The notes beneath the pieces are model-generated. The model saw only the letters and a program-made list of their open reading frames with translations. It made no database searches and was not told the origin of the DNA. This document shows, piece after piece, positions 16,568-26,048 of a stretch of 64,000 bases of DNA; within the stretch, counting starts at the first letter, position 1; each line of letters begins with the position of its first letter. This DNA is from Candidatus Binatia bacterium (GTDB lineage Bacteria > Desulfobacterota > Binatia > Bin18), in the NCBI GenBank assembly GCA_951812575.1, contig OX638322.1, positions 4,902,501-4,966,500 of the forward strand. The letters are read 5' to 3'. The position numbers and the translations under genes are program-made.

Positions 16568-19123
16568 TTATTCTTCACGCAAGGCCAGTGCCGGCGAGGT
16601 CCGGGCCATGCGCAGGGCTGGGTAGAGACCGGCCAGCAGCGCGGCCACCACCGCCATGACAATCGCCTGCACGAGGATTTCCGGAGCAATCTCGATTTGC
16701 AGGGTCCAGCCAAACGAGCGCCGATTGATCACCAGGACTAAAATCAGCGCCAGCCCGACCCCGACCGGCACGGCCAGCAGACCGGCAATCAGGCCCATCA
16801 ACCCGGTTTGGGAGGTCATGAGCCCCCAGACCTGACCGGGGGTGTAGCCGGTTGCGCGCAGTACCCCAAGCTCACGCGCCCGTTCAAGCTGGAGGGCCAT
16901 CAGCGCACTCAATACCCCGATGAAGGCCACCACCGTGGTGAGCAGATGAAGGACGGTCGTTATGGTAAAAGTTCGATCAAAGATTTCGAGCGAAGCGTCG
17001 CGCAAAGTCCGGTTTGAGCGGATGAGGACATCGTGCTCTGCCCCGGCCAGCCCGCGCAGCGATGCGACGAGGCGATCAACATCGGTGTTCGGCTCGGCAT
17101 ACACGCCGAGGGAGGAGACCAGTGCATCCTGCCACCACCGGTCATAGGTGTGACGGCTCATCATCACGATGCCTTGATCCGAGCCATAATCCGTAAAAAT
17201 CCCGACGACCCGAAACGAGTGTACACCCTGGTCCGTGCGTAGTTGAAGCGTATCATTGAGGCTCAGCTCATGCCGATAGGCATAGGGCTCGGAAATAATG
17301 ACCGCCGCCTCGTTCTGAAATGCCGGCCAGACGGCGTGCGGCTCACCGAGGATAAACGTAAAGGCCGTATAGCTGCGTTCCGCCAGGTCAAGGGCAACCA
17401 GTTGGGTGAGGCCCAGATGGGATTCGACCTGGAGTCCTCTATACGTGTTCACCCGTGCAATACCGGGGGCGGATGCCAGTCGTTTCACCAGCGCTGGATC
17501 GAGCGTGGAATCACTCCGGCGGGCAATCAGGCTTGGCGGGGCAATATAGACATCGGCATGGAGTGAGGATTCCAGCCAACGCACGACGGTCTGGCGAAAG
17601 CTCTGCACCATGATGCCCACGCCGACGGTGACAGACACGGCCACCATCAGCGCCGCAATCGCCACCGCGGTCCGACTCAGCGTGGCCACGACGCTCCGTC
17701 CGCACAAGCGTCCGAGCGTCCCCCCCCACGCACTCAGGAGCGGTTGGAGCAGACGGATGCAGCCCACGGTCGCCAGCGGCGTCATCAGCACACAGCCCAG
17801 GAGTACGCCGAACAGGGAACCGAAACTCAGCCATAAATTCGTACCCGATAGCCACAGACCACCGAGGCCGGCAGCGAGCGCCAGCAGGCCCAGCAGCATC
17901 GTTCGCGGTGCGGTTTGCCGAGCGCGTGTCTCCAGGCTTGAACGCTGCAAGGTCACGCGGGGGGGGGTCGCCGTGGCTTCCCAGGCCGGCCTGAGCGCGG
18001 CCAGCAGGCTGGCCCCGATGCCGAGCAGCAGGCCTTTACCGAGCACGACCGGGGTCAGCGCGAGTTCACGCACAGTCAGGACAAAGTACAGATCGGTAAT
18101 CGTGCGCGTCACGAGCTGCACCAAGCCGTGGCTGAGTAGAATCCCCAGACCAATACCGGCGACGGTCCCCACTCCCCCCACGCACACGGCTTCACCCAGA
18201 ACCAGGAGGCAAATCTCACAGCGGGTCACACCCTGGGTGCGCAGCAGGCCGAGCAGACTCCGCCGCTGGACCACGGAGAAGGTCATGGTGTTATAAATGA
18301 GAAACGCTCCAACGATCAGCGCGAGCAGACTCAAGGCCGTCAGGTTGAGCTGGAAGGCGCGCGTCATCTGTTCGATGGCCTGAGAGCGGCCGCGTGACGA
18401 CAGGATTTCCACTCCGGCGGGCAAAAGCTGACGAATCGTTGCCAGGAGCTTTTGTCCGGTCTTGCCCTCGGGCGCGAGGACATCAATCCGGCTTAACTGG
18501 CCGACCAGCCCCAGGATTTCCTGAGCCGTAGCAATATCCGTTATGAGCAGATGCTCCACCGCGCTGGCGACCCGGCTCTCAGGCGGGTCGAGCAGGCCCA
18601 CCAGAGTCACGGCCTGATGCCGGGTGCCAACCCGGACGCTGAGTCGGTCTCCAATATCGAGACCGAGCTGTCGGGCGGTACGAGCGGCAATCAGGCCGGT
18701 GGCCGGCTGGGTCAGAAAGGCGAGAAAGTCGTTGTCAGGAGTCGTACCTGCGCTGCTGAGATACGGACGGAAGGGCACTTCCGCAAACGCGTCAACCCCG
18801 AGGAGATGAAAAATCCGACCGGGATAGTCTGTCGCGGCGACATCGCTTTCCACCACGGGCGCAAGAGCCCGGACTTTTCCCGTCAGCCGCAGACGGCGAT
18901 ACACCTCCTCGGATACGCCATTCGGCCCCCCAACAATTTGATGCGTCGCTCGTCCGACGATACTCTGGGTCGCCAGCACAAAGGCCCGCCGGGCACTCTC
19001 GTTCGCCACGTCAATCGCCACCACGACCGCCACACCGAGGGCAACGCCCAGCAGCGCCAGGCCGGCCTGCCAGGCATGGTGCTGTAAATAGCGGAGGCTG
19101 GAACGCCACAACAGCCGACTCAT
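16568..19123 (-). CDS. Large FtsX-family ABC transporter permease (AttF/AttG-like fusion)
   Basis: An 851-residue inner-membrane permease with two FtsX-type halves and about 8-10 TM helices. The first begins at about 18-38, with a MacB-like periplasmic domain to about 255. Four TMs follow in 260-450, a second periplasmic domain lies near 500-720, and three C-terminal TMs end with 'LYPALRMARTSPALALREE'. Such permeases, with a dedicated ATPase, extrude lipids or lipoproteins instead of transporting across the inner membrane. Its start overlaps the stop of the ATPase gene by 4 bases. One chain carries what attF and attG encode separately. Confidence 0.9.
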   Translation of the reverse strand: MSRLLWRSSLRYLQHHAWQAGLALLGVALGVAVVVAIDVANESARRAFVLATQSIVGRATHQIVGGPNGVSEEVYRRLRLTGKVRALAPVVESDVAATDYPGRIFHLLGVDAFAEVPFRPYLSSAGTTPDNDFLAFLTQPATGLIAARTARQLGLDIGDRLSVRVGTRHQAVTLVGLLDPPESRVASAVEHLLITDIATAQEILGLVGQLSRIDVLAPEGKTGQKLLATIRQLLPAGVEILSSRGRSQAIEQMTRAFQLNLTALSLLALIVGAFLIYNTMTFSVVQRRSLLGLLRTQGVTRCEICLLVLGEAVCVGGVGTVAGIGLGILLSHGLVQLVTRTITDLYFVLTVRELALTPVVLGKGLLLGIGASLLAALRPAWEATATPPRVTLQRSSLETRARQTAPRTMLLGLLALAAGLGGLWLSGTNLWLSFGSLFGVLLGCVLMTPLATVGCIRLLQPLLSAWGGTLGRLCGRSVVATLSRTAVAIAALMVAVSVTVGVGIMVQSFRQTVVRWLESSLHADVYIAPPSLIARRSDSTLDPALVKRLASAPGIARVNTYRGLQVESHLGLTQLVALDLAERSYTAFTFILGEPHAVWPAFQNEAAVIISEPYAYRHELSLNDTLQLRTDQGVHSFRVVGIFTDYGSDQGIVMMSRHTYDRWWQDALVSSLGVYAEPNTDVDRLVASLRGLAGAEHDVLIRSNRTLRDASLEIFDRTFTITTVLHLLTTVVAFIGVLSALMALQLERARELGVLRATGYTPGQVWGLMTSQTGLMGLIAGLLAVPVGVGLALILVLVINRRSFGWTLQIEIAPEILVQAIVMAVVAALLAGLYPALRMARTSPALALREE

Positions 19124-19857
19124 CCGGCGGCCTCGGTCGGATAGTCACGCGCCACCACTTGACCGGCGTGCAGCGTGAGCAAACGGTCGGCGACTCCAAT
19201 CACCTCGGGGCTGTGGGTGACCATGACCAGCGTTTTGCCGCGTTGTCGGGTCAGGCGGTCCAGCAACTCAAGCACCCGCCGCCCGGTCTCAAGATCAAGG
19301 TTGCCGGTGGGTTCATCGGCAAGCAGCAGCAATGGGTCGTGGACCAAGGCCCGGGCTATGGCGACACGCTGTTGCTCTCCGCCGGACAGACGGTCGGGAA
19401 AGCTCTGGGCGCGGTCTTCCAGGCCGACGGCCTCAAGCAGGTCGCGTGCCCGGCCCCGCTCTGCCGGTCCTGTACGACCGTTGAGTTCCAGTGGCAGGAG
19501 CAGATTTTCTTCGACCGACAAGGTCGGAATCAAATTAAAAAACTGGAAGATAAAACCAATATGCACGCGCCGGAATAAGGTCCGCTCGCGTTCACTGAGG
19601 CGGGTGAGATGCACTTCGCCCCGATCGGTGGAGAAGACGACTTCACCGCTGGTCGGCAGGTCGATACCGCTCAGCACATTGAGAAGGGTGGATTTCCCTG
19701 ACCCACTCCGGCCGAGCAGCACAACAAACTCGCCGGACGGAATGGATAAGTTGACCTGCCGCAAGACCGGACGGAGGCGCTCGCCTTCCTGATACACCTT
19801 GGTCAGGTCTCGTAATGCAATAAGCGGCCGACCCCCCATCTTCTCCTCACTACTCAT
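19120..19857 (-). CDS. ABC transporter ATP-binding protein (LolD/MacB type)
   Basis: A 245-residue ATPase. Walker A is 'LLGRSGSGKSTLLNVLSG', the Q-loop is in 'FIFQFFNLIPTLSVEENLLL', the signature is 'LSGGEQQRVAIARALVHDP', Walker B is 'LLLLADEPTGNLD' and the H-loop is in 'LVMVTHSPEVIG'. The LolD-like 'EPTGNLD' context fits an FtsX permease partner. ATG 19857 is chosen because 'aggaaggagtcag' precedes it; the frame is open upstream to 19923. It is the first gene of the five-gene minus-strand operon ending at 13422. Confidence 0.93.
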   Translation of the reverse strand: MSSEEKMGGRPLIALRDLTKVYQEGERLRPVLRQVNLSIPSGEFVVLLGRSGSGKSTLLNVLSGIDLPTSGEVVFSTDRGEVHLTRLSERERTLFRRVHIGFIFQFFNLIPTLSVEENLLLPLELNGRTGPAERGRARDLLEAVGLEDRAQSFPDRLSGGEQQRVAIARALVHDPLLLLADEPTGNLDLETGRRVLELLDRLTRQRGKTLVMVTHSPEVIGVADRLLTLHAGQVVARDYPTEAAG

Positions 19858-20049
19858 CTGACTCCTTCCTCCCCCCCAATCCCCAACCCCTAACCCTCTT
19901 CCCATTGTATAGACGTGACACAAACTGAGAAGCCCTCCCGTTATTGTGAGGGGAGTGTTGAGGGCATAGACTTGGTGCTATACGGTGATGACCGACCAAG
20001 TCCGTGTAGTGACGCGAGTCTGGTGTGTCTCGACCGAACCTCGCCTCCT

Positions 20050-20580
20050 ATGGTTCACCCCTTCATCAACATAGCCTCGTTCTACCTCGGCTGGTTTGCT
20101 TGTCTCCTGGGCGCTACCCACAACCTGCCGTGGCTTGGCGTGCTGGTCATGGCGGCGTTACTGGCGCTACATCTCTTTCTGACGGCAAATCGTACGCAGG
20201 AATTCCGCCTCATCCTGGTCACGGGCCTACTCGGGACCAGTCTGGATTCGCTGCTCATGCTGGGCGGTCTGTACACCTTTACGAATCACACCCTCTCGTG
20301 GCTGTGTCCCGTATGGATGACGGCGCTGTGGATGGGGTTTGCCTCAACCCTCAATCACTCCATGCGCTGGCTGCGCGGCCGCTATCGCCTGGCCTGTCTC
20401 TTTGGGGCGACTGGCGGGCCGCTGAGCTATTATGCCGGCGTGGGCCTGGGGGCACTCACCTTTGTCCCTTCTACCAGGCCCACGCTGATGGTCCTGGCTG
20501 TGGTGTGGAGCCTCGTCGTGCCCGGCCTCCTGTGGCTGGCCCACACCATGTCATCCCAGGTCAACCCAGAAGAGCCGTGA
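20050..20580 (+). CDS. DUF2878-like inner-membrane protein
   Basis: A 176-residue polytopic protein with about five or six TM segments starting directly at the N-terminus ('INIASFYLGWFACLLGATHN'). A polar 'TANRTQEFRLIL' loop and a Gly-rich 'GATGGPLSYYAGVGLGALTF' segment near residue 120 are typical of DUF2878. The frame is open upstream to 19915, but that extension is hydrophilic and lacks a ribosome site, so I place the start at the ATG just before the first helix. The 3' end overlaps the convergent SRPBCC gene by 20 bases. Function unknown. Confidence 0.72.
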   Translation: MVHPFINIASFYLGWFACLLGATHNLPWLGVLVMAALLALHLFLTANRTQEFRLILVTGLLGTSLDSLLMLGGLYTFTNHTLSWLCPVWMTALWMGFASTLNHSMRWLRGRYRLACLFGATGGPLSYYAGVGLGALTFVPSTRPTLMVLAVVWSLVVPGLLWLAHTMSSQVNPEEP

Positions 20581-21019
20581 TTGCCTCTCGGCGGTAATCA
20601 AAGATGCGTTCCAGCATACGGGCGACAAAAAGTTTCTGAGCCAGCGTGCCAAGAGTGCCGTACGGGATTTCGTAATCCACCACATCCCGCATCAGGGTTC
20701 CATCGACGCCGGCTGAGAACTCATGCAGATGCACCCAGTGCTTATAGGGTCCGGAGAGTTGGCTATCGACAAAGCGGAGCGGGGGCGCATAGTCCTCTAT
20801 CCGTGTGGTCCACTGGATGGGAAACCCAATAAGCCTGAGATGATATTCAATACGCGCACCGACCTGCATGGTCACAGGCAACGGGGTCAGAATACGAAAA
20901 TGCAAAAACGGCGGGGTGATGCGCTCCAGGTTTCCCGCGTCCGCAAAAAATGAGAAAACCGTCTCAAGCGGTTGTGAGATGCGCTGCACGCGCTCAAGTC
21001 GGTACCGAGCTGTCATCAT
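20561..21019 (-). CDS. SRPBCC-family ligand-binding protein (YesM/CoxG-like)
   Basis: A 152-residue START-like protein. 'ISQPLETVFSFFADAGNLER' at the N-terminus, 'LSGPYKHWVHLHEFSAGVDG' in the middle and the long C-terminal helix 'LAQKLFVARMLERIFDYRRE' give the helix-grip pattern. It is paralogous to the N-terminal domain of the epimerase fusion at 13939-15360, with the same 'SGP..W.H.H' core. A double ATG at 21019 and 21016 starts the gene. The ligand is unknown, although lipids or hydrophobic metabolites are typical. Confidence 0.82.
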   Translation of the reverse strand: MMTARYRLERVQRISQPLETVFSFFADAGNLERITPPFLHFRILTPLPVTMQVGARIEYHLRLIGFPIQWTTRIEDYAPPLRFVDSQLSGPYKHWVHLHEFSAGVDGTLMRDVVDYEIPYGTLGTLAQKLFVARMLERIFDYRREAITALLG

Positions 21020-21115
21020 TGTATCCAACGTAGCGGATGAAAAGGGTCCGACAAGTAGGAAGCGGTTGGTCCAGAGCGAAACAGGACAGCAAATGACCAC
21101 CTAGAAAGACTCCAT

Positions 21116-21502
21116 ATGCTCCGCCGCCTCCTGCCCATCCTCGGTCGCTGTCTCCGCCTTCAGTGTCCACGCTGCGGACAGGGCCGTCTGTTTGCGCGTG
21201 CCTTTATGCTCTTTGAGCATTGTCCGGCGTGCTCCCTGTCCTTTGAACCGGAACAGGGCTATTACGTTGGCGCGATTTATCTCAATTACGCCGCAACGGT
21301 GTTGATTGCCACACCCGGCTTCTTACTCCTGGATTACTGGACGGATTGGTCGCTGACCCGCCAAATGCTGGTCTGGAGCGCCTTCGCCATCGGCTTTCCT
21401 ATCCTGTGCTTCCGTCACTCAAAAAGCCTGTGGCTGAGCCTGGACTATTTCTTCACCCAATCTCCCAGGGAAGGAGAACGGCCAGACGAGACAAAGCGCT
21501 AA
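21116..21502 (+). CDS. DUF983-family membrane protein
   Basis: A 128-residue protein with an N-terminal zinc-ribbon-like region: CPRC in 'LRLQCPRCGQGRLFARAFM' and CPAC in 'FEHCPACSLSFEPEQGYYVG'. Two TM helices follow (about 55-75 and 83-103). 'GYYVGAIYLNYAATV' is the family hallmark. The homologous family is scattered in proteobacteria near oxidase or heme genes, but nothing of that kind is here. Function unknown. Confidence 0.85.
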   Translation: MLRRLLPILGRCLRLQCPRCGQGRLFARAFMLFEHCPACSLSFEPEQGYYVGAIYLNYAATVLIATPGFLLLDYWTDWSLTRQMLVWSAFAIGFPILCFRHSKSLWLSLDYFFTQSPREGERPDETKR

Positions 21503-21517
21503 CGCCCTTCGACACGC

Positions 21518-24500
21518 TCAGGACAGGCCCGACGGGCTCCCCCTTTGAGGAGAGGATGGGGACAGCGCTTTTTCGGGCGGTCTTCCGAACAGGGAGCGGA
21601 GCGGAGCGGGAAGTTGCTGGATATCTTCCAGGATCAGATACGAGGCCGGTAGCAGCACCAGGATGATGGCGGTGGCAAATAAAATACCGAAGCCGAGAGA
21701 AATGGCCATGGGCACCAGGAAGCGGGCCTGGACCGAGGTCTCAAAAATCATCGGGGTCAACCCGAAAAACGTGGTCAGCGAGGTCAGTAAAATAGGCCGG
21801 AACCGACGAGTCCCGGCCTGACTGATGGCTTCGCTGGCTGAGAGCTGCTGCGTCGTACGCAGACTATTGGCCGTGACTATCAGCACCAGCGAGTCGTTAA
21901 TCACTACCCCGGACAGCGCAATCATCCCGAACAGGCTGACGACGCTCAGGTCGTGGCCGAGCAGCATAAGGCCCAGAATCGCGCCAATGATGCCGAACGG
22001 AATGCTCAGCATGACGAGCACCGGCTGAAAATAGCTCCGAAACGGAACGGCCAGCAGGCCGTAGATACCCAGCAGCGCAAACACAAAGCCGATGCCCAGA
22101 GCCTCAAGCGACTCTTGTCGAGACAACTCCTCGCCTTCCAGCGCATAGCTCAGGCCGGGGTATTTTTGCATGAGTACCGGTAATTCCCGGCTGAGCACCT
22201 CGGCCGTAATGATACTCGCATTCGATACGCTTTCATCCACATCTGCGGTCACGGCAATAATCCGTCGGCCTTCCCGTCGGCGGATTTCGGTATAGGCGCG
22301 CCCACGTTCAACGTCCGCAGCCTGAAAAAGCGGAATCTCACCGCCGCCGTCCGTGCGCAGCGTCAAATGCTCAACCGTATGGGCCGTGCGGCGCTCGTTT
22401 TCGGGCAGCCGCACCATGACCCGGACTTCGTTGCGTCCGCGCTGCTGCCGCAGGGCTTCGGCTCCGTAGAACGCGCTGCGGACCTGTCGGGCCAGATCGG
22501 TGGCGTTGATGCCCAGACTGCGCGCTTCGGGTTTGAGGGTCAGGCTCAACTGCCGCTTCCCGCGGGCAAACCCGTCATCAATATCACGCACCCCGGCATA
22601 TCCGGCCAGTGTCCGGGCCAACTCCGTTGCCGCCGCCTCCAGCGTGGGCCGGTCGCGGTGCGTCAACTGAATGTCGATATCCGCCCCCTCGCTCACGTTC
22701 GTTTCCGCATCAAAGGTCAGGGTCTCGATGCCGGCAATATGCCCGGTCGCCGCTCGCCAGGCGTCCGCGAATTCCATACCGCCAATCTCGCGTTGATCCG
22801 ACGGCACGAGCGATACTTGTACGCCCACCAAATGGCTTCCTCCTCCACCTGGGCCTGCAGCACCCGGAGGCCCGAACGACGGCAGGGGCGCACCGATCAG
22901 GGCATACGTGCCCTGGAGGATGTCCGCTCCTCCGTGTTCCTCAACAGTCGCCGCGGCGGCGTCGAGCAGTTGGTGCTGAACACGCCGGGCGGTCTCCATC
23001 GGCACCCCAAACGGAAGGGTCGCCTGAGCGGTGACGACATCGGTATCAATACGTGGAATAAAGCTGAACGGAATATGGCCCCCACCGACCAGGCCGCCCG
23101 CCAGAATCAGCAGCGCAATTCCCGTGGCGAGCGTTGTGTACCGGTTGGCCAGGGCCACACGCAAGAGCGGCTGGTAGACCTGTGTCAGGCCGCGCTGCAA
23201 GAGTGCGTTAAAAATACGGCGCGGCCGCCCGAGCGTGGCCCATACTCGATTCTCTCGTGTCTGGCGCGACAGATGGGCGGGCAGGATGAACAGCGATTCA
23301 ATGAGCGAGACCACAAACACGGCAACCACAATCGCCGGGATCTGACCAAAGAATTTTCCGAACGACCCTGGTACAAAAATGAGCGGCAAAAATGCCACGA
23401 TATTGGTCAACACGGCAAACAGCACCGGCCCGGCGATGTCTCTGGTTCCTTCGACCGCAGCCTGTAAAAAAGGCAATCCCTGCTCGCGCCGTTCATATAT
23501 ATTTTCCCCAACGACCACCGCGTCATCAACAACAATGCCCAGGGTAATAATGAAGGCAAAGAGCGTGATCATATTAATCGAGGTGCCCGTCAGCGGCAGA
23601 AAAAGAAACGAGCCTAAAATGGAGACGGGGATACCCAAGGTCACCCAAAAGGCCAGCTTCGGGTCGAGGAAGACGCCCAACAACAACAAGACCAGGACCA
23701 AGCCCAGAGAGGCGTTTTTCACCAACAGATTGACCCGATCACGGTAAACTTCGGACCGGTCGTTCCAGACGGTCAATCCGATGCCGGGCGGCAGGTCAGG
23801 CTCGATTTCGGCCACATAGGCCCGGACCGTATCGGAGACCGACTGTGGGCTTTCATGGCCGACGCGAAAGACCTGGACCTGGACCGCGCGTTGTCCGTTG
23901 AAAACCGCCTCCATGTCGGTCTCCTCAAAGCCGTCATGAATATACGCAATATCGCCCACCAGAATCTGCGAGCCGTCCGGCGCCGCCGCCACCGGGATAT
24001 TGGCGTACTCGCGAGCAAAGTCGCGGCGTTCCTGGGTGCGCAGCAGCACCTCACCGCCCGGGGTTTTCACCCCGCCGGCCGGCAGCTCGATCGCCGCTTC
24101 GCGCACCTCGCGCGCAATGCGGTCGAGGGTCAGATTATAGGCGCGCAGGTTGCGTTGCGGGACCTCCAGGCTGATCTCCAGCGGTCTGGCGGCCGCCAGC
24201 TCAACCAGGGTCACGCCGGGCCGTTGCAGCAGCTCGTCTCGAATGCGCTCGGCCAGGTCGCGCAGGGTCTGCTCGTCCTGCGGACCATGCACCAGCAGGG
24301 TCAGCACCAGGTTGCGCACCTGAGACAGGCTGACGATCGGCCGTTCCGCCTCCTCGGGAAAGGACAGAATGCTGTCCACCGCGTTTTTGACGTCCTGGAG
24401 CGCCTTGCCCGTATCCGCGCCGGTCAGCAGCTCAATGGTCACCGAGGCGCGGCTCTCGGTCGCCGTGGCCCGCACCTCCTTGACCCCGTCCAGCCCCCGC

Positions 24501-24745
24501 ACCTCGTCTTCGATGGACAGAATAATCCCCTGCTCGACTTCCGCCGGGCTAGCCCCGCGATACAGCACCGAGACGCTAATGGTATCGGTGGTGAACTCGG
24601 GAAAAATTTCCTGTTTGACCCGCGTGCTGAGAAGGAGGCCACCCACCAGAAACAGCAGCATCATCAGATTGGCGGCCACATGGTTGCGCGCCATCCAGGC
24701 GATTGGCCCGCCGGCAGGCGGCGCGGTGTCAATACTGTTGGCCAC
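21518..24745 (-). CDS. RND efflux permease with Lys-to-Asn change in TM10
   Basis: A 1075-residue AcrB-type proton antiporter starting at a GTG. TM4 has the Asp407-Asp408 pair in 'LGIVVDDAVVVGENIYERRE'. In TM10, where most AcrB-like pumps have Lys, this protein has Asn950-Asp951 in 'LSGVVINDSLVLIVTAN'. It belongs to the RND branch lacking that Lys, so its proton relay differs from the pump at 850-3987. The C-terminal tail is short and runs into repeat-like sequence. It is the last gene of a three-gene operon, 7 bases after the adaptor gene. Confidence 0.94.
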   Translation of the reverse strand: MANSIDTAPPAGGPIAWMARNHVAANLMMLLFLVGGLLLSTRVKQEIFPEFTTDTISVSVLYRGASPAEVEQGIILSIEDEVRGLDGVKEVRATATESRASVTIELLTGADTGKALQDVKNAVDSILSFPEEAERPIVSLSQVRNLVLTLLVHGPQDEQTLRDLAERIRDELLQRPGVTLVELAAARPLEISLEVPQRNLRAYNLTLDRIAREVREAAIELPAGGVKTPGGEVLLRTQERRDFAREYANIPVAAAPDGSQILVGDIAYIHDGFEETDMEAVFNGQRAVQVQVFRVGHESPQSVSDTVRAYVAEIEPDLPPGIGLTVWNDRSEVYRDRVNLLVKNASLGLVLVLLLLGVFLDPKLAFWVTLGIPVSILGSFLFLPLTGTSINMITLFAFIITLGIVVDDAVVVGENIYERREQGLPFLQAAVEGTRDIAGPVLFAVLTNIVAFLPLIFVPGSFGKFFGQIPAIVVAVFVVSLIESLFILPAHLSRQTRENRVWATLGRPRRIFNALLQRGLTQVYQPLLRVALANRYTTLATGIALLILAGGLVGGGHIPFSFIPRIDTDVVTAQATLPFGVPMETARRVQHQLLDAAAATVEEHGGADILQGTYALIGAPLPSFGPPGAAGPGGGGSHLVGVQVSLVPSDQREIGGMEFADAWRAATGHIAGIETLTFDAETNVSEGADIDIQLTHRDRPTLEAAATELARTLAGYAGVRDIDDGFARGKRQLSLTLKPEARSLGINATDLARQVRSAFYGAEALRQQRGRNEVRVMVRLPENERRTAHTVEHLTLRTDGGGEIPLFQAADVERGRAYTEIRRREGRRIIAVTADVDESVSNASIITAEVLSRELPVLMQKYPGLSYALEGEELSRQESLEALGIGFVFALLGIYGLLAVPFRSYFQPVLVMLSIPFGIIGAILGLMLLGHDLSVVSLFGMIALSGVVINDSLVLIVTANSLRTTQQLSASEAISQAGTRRFRPILLTSLTTFFGLTPMIFETSVQARFLVPMAISLGFGILFATAIILVLLPASYLILEDIQQLPAPLRSLFGRPPEKALSPSSPQRGSPSGLS

Positions 24746-24752
24746 GGAATGC

Positions 24753-26048
24753 TTATTCCTCGTCCGCGCGTTCTTCCGGCGGAGCCGGGTCAGCCTCCAC
24801 GGCCTGTAAGCGCATGCCCGGCAGCGCGGCGGGCAGAGAACTGGTCACGACTTGGTCGCCATCCTCCAAGCCGGCTCGAATCAGCACCGAGTCCCGCCGC
24901 CGCAGTGCTACTTCCACGGGCCGAATTTCCAATTCCTGCCGCGCGTTATACACCCACACGCGCTCTTCCTCACGCAAGCTGCTACGCGGCAGGACAATCG
25001 CCTGGGGCAGGGTTGGACCGAGGATCTCAACCCTGACGTACTCCCCGAGCAGGAGGGACGAACGGGGGCCCGCACCGGGCATGTCCTGAGTCTGGCCGAA
25101 GGGCTCCAGACCGAGTGGGTCCGGGACCAGGACCAACACCCGGGCCATGCGTCCGTTTTCTGTCACATCGCCGAGCAGACGCTCGACCCATCCCGTCCAC
25201 AGGACGGCTTCTCCGTTTCCGAGATTGCGCACAATACGGACAGCGGAACCTTTTGCTGCAGCAGCATCCGAGAGGCGCTCAGATCGTAGCGCTTGAACAG
25301 CCTCCGGGAATTCCACCCAGCCCAATTGATCGAGCGGCACGCTCACTTCGACCCGAAACGCATCGGTACACACCAGAGTCGCCACCGCACTCCGCGCGTT
25401 GACCAGTTGCCCGACTTCAACCGTCTCCTTCAACACCAGGGCATTGCACGGCGCCGAGACCACCGTGCGGGCCAGGTCCAGCTCGGCCTGGGCCAGGCGA
25501 CTCTTGGCCGCAGACACCGCGGCCCGCTTCTCTTCGAGATGGGGCTGGCGCAGCGCCAGGATCCGACCCATCTCACTGGTCTCGATAGACGGCTCCAGCA
25601 GGTCCCATTCCTGGTGGGCAACGACCTGGTTGCCCTGTTCGACTTGCAGCTCGAATTCCGCCCGCGCCAGGTTGCCCCGCTCGGCAGCGACCGCCAGGCG
25701 GTAATCCTGCGGGTCGACCTTGAGTAGCGCCTCACCCGCCCGGACCAGGCCGCCGTCGATCAGCTCGTCATGCTGGTCAATGACATAGCCCTCGACCCTG
25801 GGAAAGAGGGTGAGTTCCCGGTGGGCCCGAACGCTGCCGTAGGCCTGCAATACGGAGCGTTCATCCTGGGCGTGAACGGTGAGCACCTCGACCAGTGTGG
25901 GCACGGCTTCCCGGTCAACCCTGGGGACCGGCGGCCGGCTTGCGATCAGCGCGCGGGCACCCAGTATGCCGGCAATGAGGATGAGCAGCGGCAGCCCAAA
26001 CCGGAACAGACGCGTCGCCCACGCCCTCCCCCCTGCGGCTCGCGTCAC
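24753..26048 (-). CDS. RND efflux periplasmic adaptor subunit
   Basis: A 431-residue HlyD/AcrA-type membrane-fusion protein with an N-terminal TM anchor ('LFRFGLPLLILIAGILGARA'). Then come a lipoyl half-motif ('VEGYVIDQHDELIDGGLVRA'), an alpha-hairpin (about 110-190, Glu/Ala/Arg-rich), the second lipoyl half ('RTVVSAPCNALVLKETVEVG'), and a beta-barrel and membrane-proximal domain. The GTG at 26048 overlaps the stop of the channel gene (GTGA), which decides the start; the frame is open upstream to 26129. It pairs with the pump at 21518-24745. Confidence 0.9.
   Translation of the reverse strand: MTRAAGGRAWATRLFRFGLPLLILIAGILGARALIASRPPVPRVDREAVPTLVEVLTVHAQDERSVLQAYGSVRAHRELTLFPRVEGYVIDQHDELIDGGLVRAGEALLKVDPQDYRLAVAAERGNLARAEFELQVEQGNQVVAHQEWDLLEPSIETSEMGRILALRQPHLEEKRAAVSAAKSRLAQAELDLARTVVSAPCNALVLKETVEVGQLVNARSAVATLVCTDAFRVEVSVPLDQLGWVEFPEAVQALRSERLSDAAAAKGSAVRIVRNLGNGEAVLWTGWVERLLGDVTENGRMARVLVLVPDPLGLEPFGQTQDMPGAGPRSSLLLGEYVRVEILGPTLPQAIVLPRSSLREEERVWVYNARQELEIRPVEVALRRRDSVLIRAGLEDGDQVVTSSLPAALPGMRLQAVEADPAPPEERADEE

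Noticed and set aside
22367..25036. Long plus-strand frames (366 and 393 codons) opposite the second RND operon
   Set aside because: They lie entirely antisense to the pump and adaptor genes, show no family match, and have the biased composition of shadow frames.
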